Notes under the pieces: model-generated
The model's input: the letters and a program-made list of their open reading frames with translations, nothing else
Database searches by the model: none
Told to the model about the DNA's origin: nothing
Source: Arthrobacter sp. FW305-BF8
GTDB lineage: Bacteria; Actinomycetota; Actinomycetes; Actinomycetales; Micrococcaceae
Reading direction: 5' to 3'
NCBI RefSeq assembly: GCF_021789315.1
Contig: NZ_CP084563.1
Span: 1 to 64,000 of the forward strand
Length of the DNA stretch: 64,000 nucleotides
Shown here: positions 50,233 to 58,106 of the stretch, in pieces
Position numbering within the stretch: the first letter of the stretch is position 1
How the letters are laid out: each line of letters opens with the position of its first letter
Position numbers and translations under genes: made by a program

Positions 50233-50607
50233 TCAGCTCTCCTTGAGGCGCCGGCCGCCGGGAAGTTTCTCTCCCCATTCCGGATACATCTCGCCCTGGT
50301 TGTGTTCAGCTTCGCGTCGGCGGGTCTCTGCTTCTATCGCTTTAGCTATGAAATGCGCCCAGGTGTTATCTCCTTCGGCGTAGCTGGTTGCCTTGTATGC
50401 GGCTCTAGCACGATTGCGAAGGGCGGTGGGGATGCTTACTGTCATGGGCGAACTGTGGGCATCCTTGGGTTCTTCCGTCTTCGCCGGCGCCTCTTGGCGG
50501 CGACCGGGGAGCATCCGGGCCAACGGTGCATCCGTAGTTGGGGGGGCTGCGCTGGGCCGCGGCGGCAGCCCGAGCGCGGGCCGACTGGAGTTTTGCGCGG
50601 TGCTCAT
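50233..50607 (-). CDS. parB: small centromere-binding ParB-like protein
   Basis: A 124-aa protein. The first ~50 residues are Pro/Ala-rich and disordered. MTVSIPTALRNRARAAY, then ATSYAEGDNTWAHFIAKAIEAETRRREAEHNQGEMYP is a ribbon-helix-helix-type fold like small actinobacterial ParB proteins. Its ATG overlaps the parA stop (ATGA), the normal arrangement of a type Ib partition operon. It should bind the ACTTG-rich repeats at 50132 and 51530. A paralogous fold is present at 23859. Confidence 0.82.
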   Translation of the reverse strand: MSTAQNSSRPALGLPPRPSAAPPTTDAPLARMLPGRRQEAPAKTEEPKDAHSSPMTVSIPTALRNRARAAYKATSYAEGDNTWAHFIAKAIEAETRRREAEHNQGEMYPEWGEKLPGGRRLKES

Positions 50608-51518
50608 GCGCTAACCTCCTGGGATTCTGTAGCCGCGACGCGCCGCGTTACTTCCATGGCGACTGCATGCAAGTCTTCAGCAACGCTGGATGCGGATTTG
50701 GGTCCTGCGTTCGTGGCTTTGGCTTCTCCGCGGAGAACTTCCCACCATTTGGGAGCTTTGCTGAGTTCGCGTTCGAGTTCGTGCGCCAGTATCCCCCGTT
50801 CCCTGCAGGCCTGGGCAGTTGCTTCTGCGTGTCGGATGGTCATTGGGAACAGCACTTCGTCGGTGCCGAAATCAGCGATGAGGTGGTCGCGGGTGACTTT
50901 GTGGACCTGTTTTGAGTTGGTTCCGGTTCCAACTAGGACAACACCCAGGAGATCCAGTAACGGATTGAGTCCCACGACGCTGTCCATGCGTGCTGCGACC
51001 GCAGCCACGCCTTTGCGGCTGGACATGTCTGTCTTCAGCGGTACCAGTGCGTACCGTGCGGCCGCGACGGCTGCTGCCTGGAGGGGCTCGTTTCCGGGCG
51101 GGCAGTCAAGGAGGACGAGGTCGTACTCCCCCGCGATGGTTGCGAGCATCTTTGCCAGGGCTAGGTGGGCTGCATCGCGGTCCTTTTGGGCTTTGGCTCC
51201 GAGAAACGCTGCTGCATCGTCGAGTTCGGGTCCGCCGGCAATGACGTCCAGGTTGGGTCGGATACTTGTGAGCAGGGACGGCTCTGCACCGAAGCAGAGA
51301 GCGGCTGCCAAGCTCCTGCCGCCGTCCCCCTGGTCGGAATAACCTAGGTCTTCCGCAAGGTTGCCCTGCGGGTCCAAATCCACGAGGAGTACGCGTGAGC
51401 CAGCCTCCGCGAGGAGTCCACCGACGTTGGCTACCAAGCTGGTCTTGAAGACCCCGCCTTTGCCGTTGATTACCGCGATTACCCTGCTGAGCGCACCGCG
51501 GTCCAGATCGTGTTTCAT
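50604..51518 (-). CDS. parA: ParA family partition ATPase
   Basis: A 304-aa ATPase that moves plasmid copies apart before division. The deviant Walker A is INGKGGVFKTSLVANV (about residues 17-32), Walker A' LLVDLDPQGNL (about 44-54) and Walker B LVLLDCPPGNE. No N-terminal HTH is present, so autoregulation would come from the small ParB. It has an AAGGAAGG ribosome site and is preceded by a cluster of repeats at 51530-51665. Confidence 0.93.
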   Translation of the reverse strand: MKHDLDRGALSRVIAVINGKGGVFKTSLVANVGGLLAEAGSRVLLVDLDPQGNLAEDLGYSDQGDGGRSLAAALCFGAEPSLLTSIRPNLDVIAGGPELDDAAAFLGAKAQKDRDAAHLALAKMLATIAGEYDLVLLDCPPGNEPLQAAAVAAARYALVPLKTDMSSRKGVAAVAARMDSVVGLNPLLDLLGVVLVGTGTNSKQVHKVTRDHLIADFGTDEVLFPMTIRHAEATAQACRERGILAHELERELSKAPKWWEVLRGEAKATNAGPKSASSVAEDLHAVAMEVTRRVAATESQEVSA

Positions 51519-51529
51519 CGAACCTTCCT

Positions 51530-51665
51530 TTCACAAGTGTTACCAGCGTAAACAGCGCTACTTGTTTCACTTGTGAAGCTGGCTTGCGTGTCTCTACTTT
51601 TTTCACAAGTCAAAAAAGTAGAGCTGTTATTAACAGTTTCACTTCTAAAGAAAGTTTCACTTGCT
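51530..51665. other. centromere/operator repeats upstream of parA (parS candidate, copy 2)
   Basis: The stretch is AT-rich and filled with TTTCAC(T/A)(T/A)G motifs (near 51530, 51565, 51601, 51635 and 51654). It holds a perfect 12-bp inverted repeat CTCTACTTTTTT at 51592-51603 with its complement at 51612-51623, and the palindrome CTGTTATTAACAG at 51624-51636. The segment 51559-51579 is shared with the site at 50136. It probably includes the parAB promoter. Confidence 0.6.
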
Positions 51666-51776
51666 TTGCTGTATACGCTTCGTTCGCAAGCGGATAACCA
51701 GCATGAAGAAGCCCTTAGGTAGTGACCGGAAAAATGCGTGCAGGCACCCGGGCATCGCTGCAGCCCGGTTCGTCAC

Positions 51777-53615
51777 CTATGCGGCGTTCCAGATCGCAGC
51801 ATCCCCAGGAGGCAGCCAATACTCCTCCCGTTCCTGGTCGTACAGTGCCCCTTCATCAACCTCAACGATCCGGAAACGGTCCAGGTATGCATGCCAGCGG
51901 GCACGTTCGAACCGGTTACGGCTTATGTGGGCCTGGTAGTCCTCCAACACGCCCAGCCTTGCCGCCAGATTGGTGAGATTAACTGCCGTTCTCTTCCAGT
52001 GACCGTGGTCGCGGTAAATCATACCCAGGGCCTCCATCTCGGTCAGCGCGGTCGATACGGCGTTGCGGCTGATGCTCGTGAAGCGGACAATCTCCGCGGT
52101 GGTGGGGGAGTGCCTAGCTCGTTCGATGGATTCGTAGACAAGGGCAGCCACGTCTCCCAGGCTTCGGAACACGGGTCGCACGGCATGGATGCGTCCTTTG
52201 CGCCACGTCAGCTCCCTAGCTAGTTGCTGATAGTGCGGAGGCAACTGAATGAGGTAGATGTCTGCTGTCTTGTGGCGAGCATCCGCGACTTTGGTGAGGA
52301 TTCCATCGGAGGCCTGGGCCAGAACGGGAAGTAACCGGGCAATGGTGACATGGTGCTTTCCCAGCGCGACCGCAAGCGTACGACAGCCGACATCGAGAAG
52401 ATCCGATTCTTTCGCCCTCATGTAGCCCAGCAGGCCGCGGACCAAGAGGCGGAGGCTGAGTCCTTCGCGGCCCCTGACTGCCAAGCGGTGGTCTAGGACG
52501 GCGTACAGGACATTTTCCAAGTCGTTTACGAGTTGGTGGATTGACGCGGAGCTGCGGTTGAGTGCCCCCCCTGTGGGTTCAGTAGGGCTTGTGTTGTTAA
52601 TAAGGGCATTGATTTTCCCGGTTTCACGGGACTTAGGTTTTTGGGTGCTGCCTGCGTTGGTGAAGGCCTGGGCGTTGGCCCATTCGCTGGAAAGGAGTCG
52701 CGCCTGTTTGGCTTGCGTGCCGTAGAGGGCTGCCAGGCCCGGGAACTGGCCGGTGAGTTCGTTCCGTACGTCTTCCAGGGTCCATCCGCACGCAGCGAAG
52801 TGGTTCAGCACACCCATGCGGGCCTCTGAGGCACTGGCGTACTTGGCCGTGTCGTAAAGGCCAGTGCGTGCAATCCGGCGCAGTGGGGTTTCGCTGCCAG
52901 CGACGGGCAGCTGTCCAGCAGTGGTCCGTACTGTTGTTGCTGCTTTGGCTTGGCGTTCTTGGATGGCCTTGTTGCGGGCCAGCTCCGGGGCCAGTGCGGC
53001 GCGCAATGCTGCTATGGCACGCGCTGAGTTGCGGACGCGGAGGGTGGCGTAGGCCTGGGATAGGGGAGTGATGAGGGTTTGGTGGCCGCCAGCCTTGTGC
53101 CTTGAGCCCGGGACGCGGATGCAGCCGTCGGTGATGTTCTGGTGGGGGCTCGGGTCCAGGCTTGCGGCGAGAAGGCCGAGGGCTTCGACAAGCTCGCGGG
53201 CTTTGGCGGCGGTGAGGCGTTGTTGAAGGGGAATGTAGATGTGCCTGCCGCCGCTGGGGGAGAAGTCCTCCACGTAGCTGACGTTGGCTTCGCCCAGAAG
53301 CTTCCTGAGCCGGGCTGCGTCTGAGTCCACGACGCTCTTCAGTGCCTTGGATGTATCCAGGTCGATGCAGAGAGTGGCTACGGAACCGTCCGTACCGTGG
53401 ATCATGACTGCTGCGGGGTGCTCGGGCAGAGACGTCGTAATGGTGGGCGGAGTTGCCGGCCGGGGGTATTGGAACCTGGTGCCCATCCATCGGCCTAGGC
53501 GGTAGGACGCTTGGCCGGCGATCAGGGGTGCAAGGATCCACGCCTGCTGAGGGCTAGGTTGGCCCGCGACACCCTTACGTGCGTGCGTTGACGCGGAATT
53601 GACTTCCGGTACCAT
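51777..53615 (-). CDS. primase-type plasmid replication protein (AEP superfamily)
   Basis: A 612-aa protein. LCIDLDTSKALKSV near residue 82 is the Asp-x-Asp metal site of archaeo-eukaryotic primases. SPSGGRHIYIPL near 120 holds the conserved His, and GCIRVPGSRHKAGG is the third element. The C-terminal ~250 residues include winged-helix sequence (TTAEIVRFTSISRNAVSTAL). Similar primase-HTH proteins initiate replication of actinobacterial plasmids, so this is the likely Rep. Start at 53615 behind AAGGAG. It lies next to parAB, which supports a replication/partition core. Confidence 0.82.
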   Translation of the reverse strand: MVPEVNSASTHARKGVAGQPSPQQAWILAPLIAGQASYRLGRWMGTRFQYPRPATPPTITTSLPEHPAAVMIHGTDGSVATLCIDLDTSKALKSVVDSDAARLRKLLGEANVSYVEDFSPSGGRHIYIPLQQRLTAAKARELVEALGLLAASLDPSPHQNITDGCIRVPGSRHKAGGHQTLITPLSQAYATLRVRNSARAIAALRAALAPELARNKAIQERQAKAATTVRTTAGQLPVAGSETPLRRIARTGLYDTAKYASASEARMGVLNHFAACGWTLEDVRNELTGQFPGLAALYGTQAKQARLLSSEWANAQAFTNAGSTQKPKSRETGKINALINNTSPTEPTGGALNRSSASIHQLVNDLENVLYAVLDHRLAVRGREGLSLRLLVRGLLGYMRAKESDLLDVGCRTLAVALGKHHVTIARLLPVLAQASDGILTKVADARHKTADIYLIQLPPHYQQLARELTWRKGRIHAVRPVFRSLGDVAALVYESIERARHSPTTAEIVRFTSISRNAVSTALTEMEALGMIYRDHGHWKRTAVNLTNLAARLGVLEDYQAHISRNRFERARWHAYLDRFRIVEVDEGALYDQEREEYWLPPGDAAIWNAA

Positions 53616-53651
53616 AGACAGCAGTTACTCCTTCGGGGGGAACGACAAAAT

Positions 53652-53717
53652 CCACCCACTGGGTGGGTGTTGGACAAAAGTTCAGATCGACATCCCGCCA
53701 AGAACGAGATCTGAACT
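53652..53717. promoter_or_regulatory. dyads upstream of the replication gene
   Basis: CCACCCA/TGGGTGG forms a dyad at about 53652-53669. AGTTCAGATC at 53679-53688 and its exact complement at 53708-53717 form a second one with a 19-nt spacer. They lie 40-100 bp before the rep start and are good candidates for rep autoregulation or origin binding. Confidence 0.5.
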
Positions 53718-53728
53718 AAATACTTAAC

Positions 53729-53753
53729 GAAGGCCCGCCATGTGCGGGCCTTC
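53729..53753 (-). terminator. terminator after the small regulator gene
   Basis: GAAGGCCCGC and GCGGGCCTTC form a perfect 10-bp stem with a 5-nt loop, 6 bp past the stop of the 53759 gene. Confidence 0.75.
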
Positions 53754-53758
53754 AGTTA

Positions 53759-53986
53759 TTAACTGGCCTTCGGTATAGGCAATGTCTCCTGATTGCGCAG
53801 TTCTTCAAGGTCGATGGAATCTATATGCTTGGCAACCAGCGGTGTCAGGTAATCAACTGCGTTCGTGCCAAGAATTTCCATAATGGCCCGCAGCTTTTCG
53901 GCTCGCGCAAGATCGGGCTTGACCACGAACGTGTGCCGAGGCCCCTTGGACGGGCGGCCTCCCTGAGCAAGCTTCTGAATTGCCAT
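53759..53986 (-). CDS. small basic plasmid protein, possible copy-control regulator
   Basis: A 75-aa protein from the ATG at 53986 (MAIQKLAQGGRPSKGPRHTF). RPSKGPRHTFVVKPDLARAEKLRAIMEIL is basic, followed by a helical acidic end. This layout is typical of small DNA-binding proteins encoded beside actinobacterial rep genes. No strong ribosome site is seen; readings starting further upstream are possible. It lies ahead of rep on the same strand. Confidence 0.6.
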   Translation of the reverse strand: MAIQKLAQGGRPSKGPRHTFVVKPDLARAEKLRAIMEILGTNAVDYLTPLVAKHIDSIDLEELRNQETLPIPKAS

Positions 53987-54165
53987 AGTGCTATCTAAGC
54001 GGTTTTGATAAACGAAACCCTGCACGTCGCCGCGGCGTGTCGCTCTTTTTGAAAGAGTCATCGCGTGGGGTGTGACTCGCCCAGCAAGCTCGTGACAGAT
54101 TCCGGATTGCATGATTCCAATATGTCATAAAACCCAGAATTTTGGGATTTGGGACCCTTTGAAGG

Positions 54166-54471
54166 TTACTTCTTCCACGCTCTTCGGACTATGGCTTCCA
54201 CGGACTCGCCGGCAGGATCAGTTGCCGGATTGGCAGCCATGGCATCCCGGAACAAGGTCCTGGTCGCTCTCAAAGACCGAAAGTAGCGTCCCTGGCGGTC
54301 GATACGCCACCGCGAGACTCCCAAGTAGGCGGCAGCTGCCCGCCGCTCCATGCCAGCTGCCAGGCACACCTTCACTGCCTGATAGATGACGCGATAGGCA
54401 GCCTCATGCTCCCGCGGTACTTCCGTTAAGACGCTTTTGACTGCTTCCTGCGCTTGTTGAGGGGTAGTCAT
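54166..54471 (-). CDS. helix-turn-helix-like small protein
   Basis: A 101-aa protein with a GGGAG site. It is helical throughout, with an HTH-like AAAAYLGVSRWRIDRQGRYFRSL at about residues 44-66 and a basic C-terminal end. It may bind DNA. No named family. The gene lies 14 bp after the 7-TM protein gene in the same direction. Confidence 0.65.
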   Translation of the reverse strand: MTTPQQAQEAVKSVLTEVPREHEAAYRVIYQAVKVCLAAGMERRAAAAYLGVSRWRIDRQGRYFRSLRATRTLFRDAMAANPATDPAGESVEAIVRRAWKK

Positions 54472-54485
54472 GTCTCCCGGCCTTC

Positions 54486-55250
54486 CTAATCGAGTGAGAG
54501 GGCGGATCCCAGCTCGGTTTTCACTTTTCTGTTCCTGCGCGCGTAAGCAAACAGCGCGAGCCCCACGACCACGAGGGCAGTGGAAGCGTAGGAGATGAGC
54601 ATGTACAGGTAAACCACGTTCCCGGTACCAAACCACTCGACGGGGTACGCGCCGGCGCGCAAGAGGGAGAGGGCGAACCCGCCGGCAATCATGCCTGAAG
54701 CCATCCGGCCTGTCCGGAGAGGGTTCTTCTTGGAGTCGAGGTATGCCGGCCGCACCAGGGGAAGGACAATGTAGGCCACGTAGAACAGCACTAACCAGGT
54801 GTTTATGCGAACGCTGGGCTGTGTGGCGAAGTCGAGCATCTGGGGGGATGAATACGGGGCGTCTGTGGCCACGACAGTCCATAGCAGGCCAGCGGACACG
54901 AGGCCCAGCACAACGGTTCCGGGAGCGCCCACTGTCCAACGACGGGCAAAGGGGGATCCGTAGGCGACACTAAGGTGCCCGCCTAGAAAGGCGACGGCTA
55001 CCAGTGCGCAGTACTTGGAGATGAGGTCGGTAGCGTTGGTGATCGGCATGATCGAATCCAGCGCGTAGTACACGGGCGGTACCAGCAGCAGATAAGCGGT
55101 GGTGAGAAAGATGCCCGACAAAGCGATTCTGCTCGCCTTTCCCCGCAGGGCGTGCTCAAACCCGGATGCGGGTGTATTTATACGCTTGAACGTAAGACTG
55201 CCTAGAAGGATGAGCATGAGCGTCACCGGGACGACACCTAGTGGATTCAT
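54486..55250 (-). CDS. seven-helix membrane protein, MAB_1171c-like
   Basis: A 254-aa protein with about seven hydrophobic helices (VVPVTLMLILLGSL, ALSGIFLTTAYLLLVPPVYYAL, VVLGLVSAGLLWTVV, WLVLFYVAYIVLPLV and others). The pattern resembles actinobacterial MAB_1171c-type putative transporters, which are regularly encoded beside an XRE-type regulator. Here too it overlaps such a gene by ATGA. A sensory or signal-relay role is plausible; transport is not shown. Confidence 0.7.
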   Translation of the reverse strand: MNPLGVVPVTLMLILLGSLTFKRINTPASGFEHALRGKASRIALSGIFLTTAYLLLVPPVYYALDSIMPITNATDLISKYCALVAVAFLGGHLSVAYGSPFARRWTVGAPGTVVLGLVSAGLLWTVVATDAPYSSPQMLDFATQPSVRINTWLVLFYVAYIVLPLVRPAYLDSKKNPLRTGRMASGMIAGGFALSLLRAGAYPVEWFGTGNVVYLYMLISYASTALVVVGLALFAYARRNRKVKTELGSALSLD

Positions 55251-55984
55251 CCCAGAAGCTCCGTCATCTTTTCCGCATACTCCTGGGCTTCCTTACGTTG
55301 TTTGACCCGCCGCTGTAGCAGGTTTATGCGGCCGGAAATTAGCTCAACAAGGGAATCGTCCGTGATTTCAAGCAGCTCATCCTCCCTGGCGCGTGGTTGC
55401 CAGCCTGCCTCGGCCGGAAGCACGAGGCCTACAACCACCAGACCTGATGCGAAGGAAGTGCCTGCTGCCCTGGAGGCTGCTACCGCAAGCGGTGCGGTCA
55501 GTTTGTTTTCGGTGAGCTGCGTAAAGATGTATGTCAGGGCCATGCCAGTCTCTTCTGCCATGCGGTGCCGGATGTCGCCGGAGTCGATGGCGTCAATCCA
55601 CGCCCGGTTGGATCCCTCGTGCGGGAAGTCTATGAGCGGAATGTGTTTCCGCAGATCCCGCGGGTAGTACTTCTTCGAGGTGCGGAACTGTAGCTCGGCC
55701 ATCAGGTCTGCGTGGTGTACCTGGCTGAGCACTTCTGCCGGCGTGGGCTCAATCTGTCTGGTGTACATATCCCTGTACGGGTCAAAGGCGGCAAGGGACT
55801 CCAGCACGTTCGCTCCGGACGCGCGCGCGACGGCAACGACCGTCGATTCTGCAACGTTTCCACGCCGCAGCTGGTTGCCCAACGTGCCTCGGTGCAGCCC
55901 CGTCAGAGCGCTCAGAGCGGCAGGGGAAGTGCTGATGGACTGAGCGTCCAGCCAGCTCTTGAACTCTGAGGCTGAGACAGGCAC
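55247..55984 (-). CDS. XRE-like HTH regulator paired with a membrane protein
   Basis: A 245-aa protein from the GTG at 55984, 5 nt after AAGGAG. The N-terminal HTH reads FKSWLDAQSISTSPAALSALTGLHRGTLGNQLRRGNV. The remaining part is a helical C-terminal domain of unknown type. It overlaps the 7-TM protein gene and is divergent from the transfer operon across a 24-bp palindrome. Control of conjugation by this pair, perhaps in response to a signal, is inference from position. Confidence 0.75.
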   Translation of the reverse strand: MPVSASEFKSWLDAQSISTSPAALSALTGLHRGTLGNQLRRGNVAESTVVAVARASGANVLESLAAFDPYRDMYTRQIEPTPAEVLSQVHHADLMAELQFRTSKKYYPRDLRKHIPLIDFPHEGSNRAWIDAIDSGDIRHRMAEETGMALTYIFTQLTENKLTAPLAVAASRAAGTSFASGLVVVGLVLPAEAGWQPRAREDELLEITDDSLVELISGRINLLQRRVKQRKEAQEYAEKMTELLG

Positions 55985-56052
55985 AAACACTCCTTGGATG
56001 GGGCAAACACGACAAGACGCGCACGATTGATTCTGCTAGAATGATCCCAATA

Positions 56053-56076
56053 GTTAAGCATTCGCAAATACTTAAC
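56053..56076. promoter_or_regulatory. 24-bp imperfect palindrome between regulator and transfer operon
   Basis: GTTAAG and CTTAAC outer arms enclose ATT/AAT and a GC centre; 20 of 24 bases obey the symmetry. It is AT-rich and centred in the 193-bp gap between the divergent regulator (start 55984) and the first transfer reading frame (56178). Probable operator of the XRE-like regulator. Confidence 0.6.
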
Positions 56077-56177
56077 CGTTGGTTTCAAATCCATCCTAGC
56101 CTTACGGCTGAGTTTAGCCGGGATGGTTTTTCCGTCCGGGGACAAGCCCCGGAATAGCCCAGGGGAGGGGCGACATC

Positions 56178-56264
56178 ATGCGAGTCACTATGCGGTGCAG
56201 GGGCGGGACTTACCTGTTCATCGGCTGCTGGTTTCGCGCCGACAGAATCAGGCGGTCGTCCTAA
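56178..56264 (+). CDS. 28-aa upstream peptide coupled to the cell-wall hydrolase gene
   Basis: ATG at 56178 behind a strong GGGGAGGGG site; the peptide starts MRVTMRCRGGTYLF and ends RRSS. Its stop overlaps the hydrolase start as TAATG. The hydrolase start itself has no good ribosome site, so translation may depend on this small frame. It may be a leader rather than a functional protein. Confidence 0.5.
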   Translation: MRVTMRCRGGTYLFIGCWFRADRIRRSS

Positions 56265-57391
56265 TGGGTGTCGCTGCTGCTGGGGCAGCAACAGCCGTTG
56301 CAGGTAAGGCGTTTCGAAAAGTCGTCGTTCCTGTTGCCGCCGCTACCACCCTCGCCCTGGGCTTCGTTGTTGTGGTTCTTGACGATGGCGGAACACCGGC
56401 TCAGGCCGCTTCTGCCTGTGCAGCACCTGGCACGTCAGCTGTATCCGCAGCATCAGCGGTCCCTGGCAGCACAGTGGCCGGGTTCGATGGTGAACAGATG
56501 AAGAACGCGGCCGCGATCATGAAGGCTGGAGAGGATCTGAAACTGCCCTTGGCCGCGCAGCTGATCGGTGTTCAGGCTGCCATTGGCGAGTCCACGCTGC
56601 GGGTCATTGATTTCGGTGACGGTGCTGGCCCGGACTCACGGGGGCTGTTCCAGCAGCGCGCAAATGGTTCGTGGGGTTCCTACGAGGACCGCATGGACCC
56701 CCACACCAGCGCTACAAACTTCTTCAAGGCTCTCCAGAACGTTCAGGGGTGGGAAACCCTTGAACCGACCATTGCCATCCACCGCACGCAGCGGAACGCG
56801 GATCCACACCACTACACCCGGTTCCGGGAACAGGCCACGCAGATCGTCAAGGCACTCGGCGGGGAATCGGCTTCCATGGTGGACCCGTCCGGGGTGTGCC
56901 CGGTCGAGGGAAACCAGGTTGTTGGCGAGATTGCCGGGAAGTGGGTCAAGCCCCTGCAGAAGGCTGTCATGACCAGCGGGTACGGCCCGCGGCCGGCCCC
57001 TCCCGGTACGGCCGGGGGAGTGCTGGCCAACTTCCACTATGGAATCGACTTCTCCACTCCTGGCCAGGCCGGGGTGATTGTGGCGATCACGGATCTGAAG
57101 ATCGTGAAGATCAGAAACCTTGAAAGCCAGTTCGGAACCGGCATCACAGGCCAAACCCTGGACGGGAAGCTGACCATCGGGATGTACCACATGGAGGCCG
57201 GCTCTCTAAAGGTCAAGGAAGGCGACACCGTTGCCGCCGGAACCCCCCTCGGGACTGAAGGTGCGACCGGCAACGTCTTCGGCCGGCACCTGCATATGGA
57301 GTTTTACGCCGGGGCCCTGCCGAATCCGATGATCCCGATCAACGCCACCATCGACCCCACACCGATCCTCAAAGAGAAAGGCATCCTGTGA
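56264..57391 (+). CDS. two-domain peptidoglycan hydrolase of the transfer apparatus (SLT-like plus M23)
   Basis: A 375-aa protein. A hydrophobic N-terminal segment (about residues 20-39) serves as signal or membrane anchor and ends near AQAASA. Residues ~72-210 resemble a lytic transglycosylase-like domain, with the putative catalytic Glu109 in AIGESTLR and RGLFQQR. The C-terminal domain is M23 metallopeptidase-like: FHYGIDFS (His, Asp) and HLHMEF (HxH). Such enzymes open the wall for Gram-positive conjugation machines. It is translationally coupled upstream and downstream. Confidence 0.88.
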   Translation: MGVAAAGAATAVAGKAFRKVVVPVAAATTLALGFVVVVLDDGGTPAQAASACAAPGTSAVSAASAVPGSTVAGFDGEQMKNAAAIMKAGEDLKLPLAAQLIGVQAAIGESTLRVIDFGDGAGPDSRGLFQQRANGSWGSYEDRMDPHTSATNFFKALQNVQGWETLEPTIAIHRTQRNADPHHYTRFREQATQIVKALGGESASMVDPSGVCPVEGNQVVGEIAGKWVKPLQKAVMTSGYGPRPAPPGTAGGVLANFHYGIDFSTPGQAGVIVAITDLKIVKIRNLESQFGTGITGQTLDGKLTIGMYHMEAGSLKVKEGDTVAAGTPLGTEGATGNVFGRHLHMEFYAGALPNPMIPINATIDPTPILKEKGIL

Positions 57392-57924
57392 TGCGCAGAA
57401 CCGCACTCGCCCCGGCCCTGCTGGCCACCGCTGCCCTGCTGACGGCCTGCGCCGGGACCCCAGCCGCACAGACGACCACCACAGCGGCCGCGCCGGCCCC
57501 GACCAGCACGGCGGATGCTGACGCGCACTCAGCCGGTGATGGCCACGGGCATGACGAGGCCTCCGAGCATTACCACGGCCCTAACGTCACCTGGGATGCC
57601 GCCGCCGAGGCGAGGGTCAAAGAGACCGCCGCGAAGGCGATGGTCCTGTTCGGCCGGCCTTCGGTGGAGGAGAAGACCTGGTTCAAGGATCTGGAACCGA
57701 TGCTCGCGACCGAGTACAAGGAAGACGCCCGCTACATCGATCCGGCCCGTGTTCCGTTCTCCACCGTCACGGACGGTCCCGCGATCACCCGGGAGGCACA
57801 AAACCCCATGACGGTTACAGCGTCCTTCGACACCAACGCCGGGCCGTGGACGATGATGCTCCACCGCATCGGCCAGGACGATCCCTGGCTTGTCACCTCC
57901 ATCAGCCCGGTGACTCCCCAGTGA
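57391..57924 (+). CDS. lipoprotein of the transfer operon
   Basis: A 177-aa secreted lipoprotein: MRRTALAPALLATAALLTAC with lipid-modified Cys20, then a Thr/Ala/Pro-rich and His-rich linker (DGHGHDEASEHYHG). The folded part contains TWFKDLEPMLATEY and ends WLVTSISPVTPQ, an NTF2-like/DUF-type small domain. Its start overlaps the hydrolase stop (TGATG). Probably a surface component of the transfer system; specific role is unknown. Confidence 0.8.
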   Translation: MRRTALAPALLATAALLTACAGTPAAQTTTTAAAPAPTSTADADAHSAGDGHGHDEASEHYHGPNVTWDAAAEARVKETAAKAMVLFGRPSVEEKTWFKDLEPMLATEYKEDARYIDPARVPFSTVTDGPAITREAQNPMTVTASFDTNAGPWTMMLHRIGQDDPWLVTSISPVTPQ

Positions 57925-58106
57925 GCACGCCCACCGCCGGTGCTGACGAGTTCGGCACAGCACCGCTGTTCACCGACCCGCTAACCGTCCCGGAACGGCA
58001 CAGCCCGCAGGGCACGGCCGCAAGCAGTGTCCCGGTCCTGTTCCAGGAACCGGCACCAGAGATTTTCAGAAGTCAGAACCCCGCAATCGAAAGGAAGACC
58101 CGATGA
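57921..58106 (+). CDS. small protein between lipoprotein and ATPase
   Basis: A 61-aa frame from a GTG that overlaps the lipoprotein stop (GTGA) and ends in an ATGA overlap with the ATPase gene. Pro/Thr/Ser-rich (MSTPTAGADEFGTAPLF, VPVLFQEPAPEIF), probably disordered. Tight coupling on both sides supports real translation. Confidence 0.6.
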   Translation: MSTPTAGADEFGTAPLFTDPLTVPERHSPQGTAASSVPVLFQEPAPEIFRSQNPAIERKTR

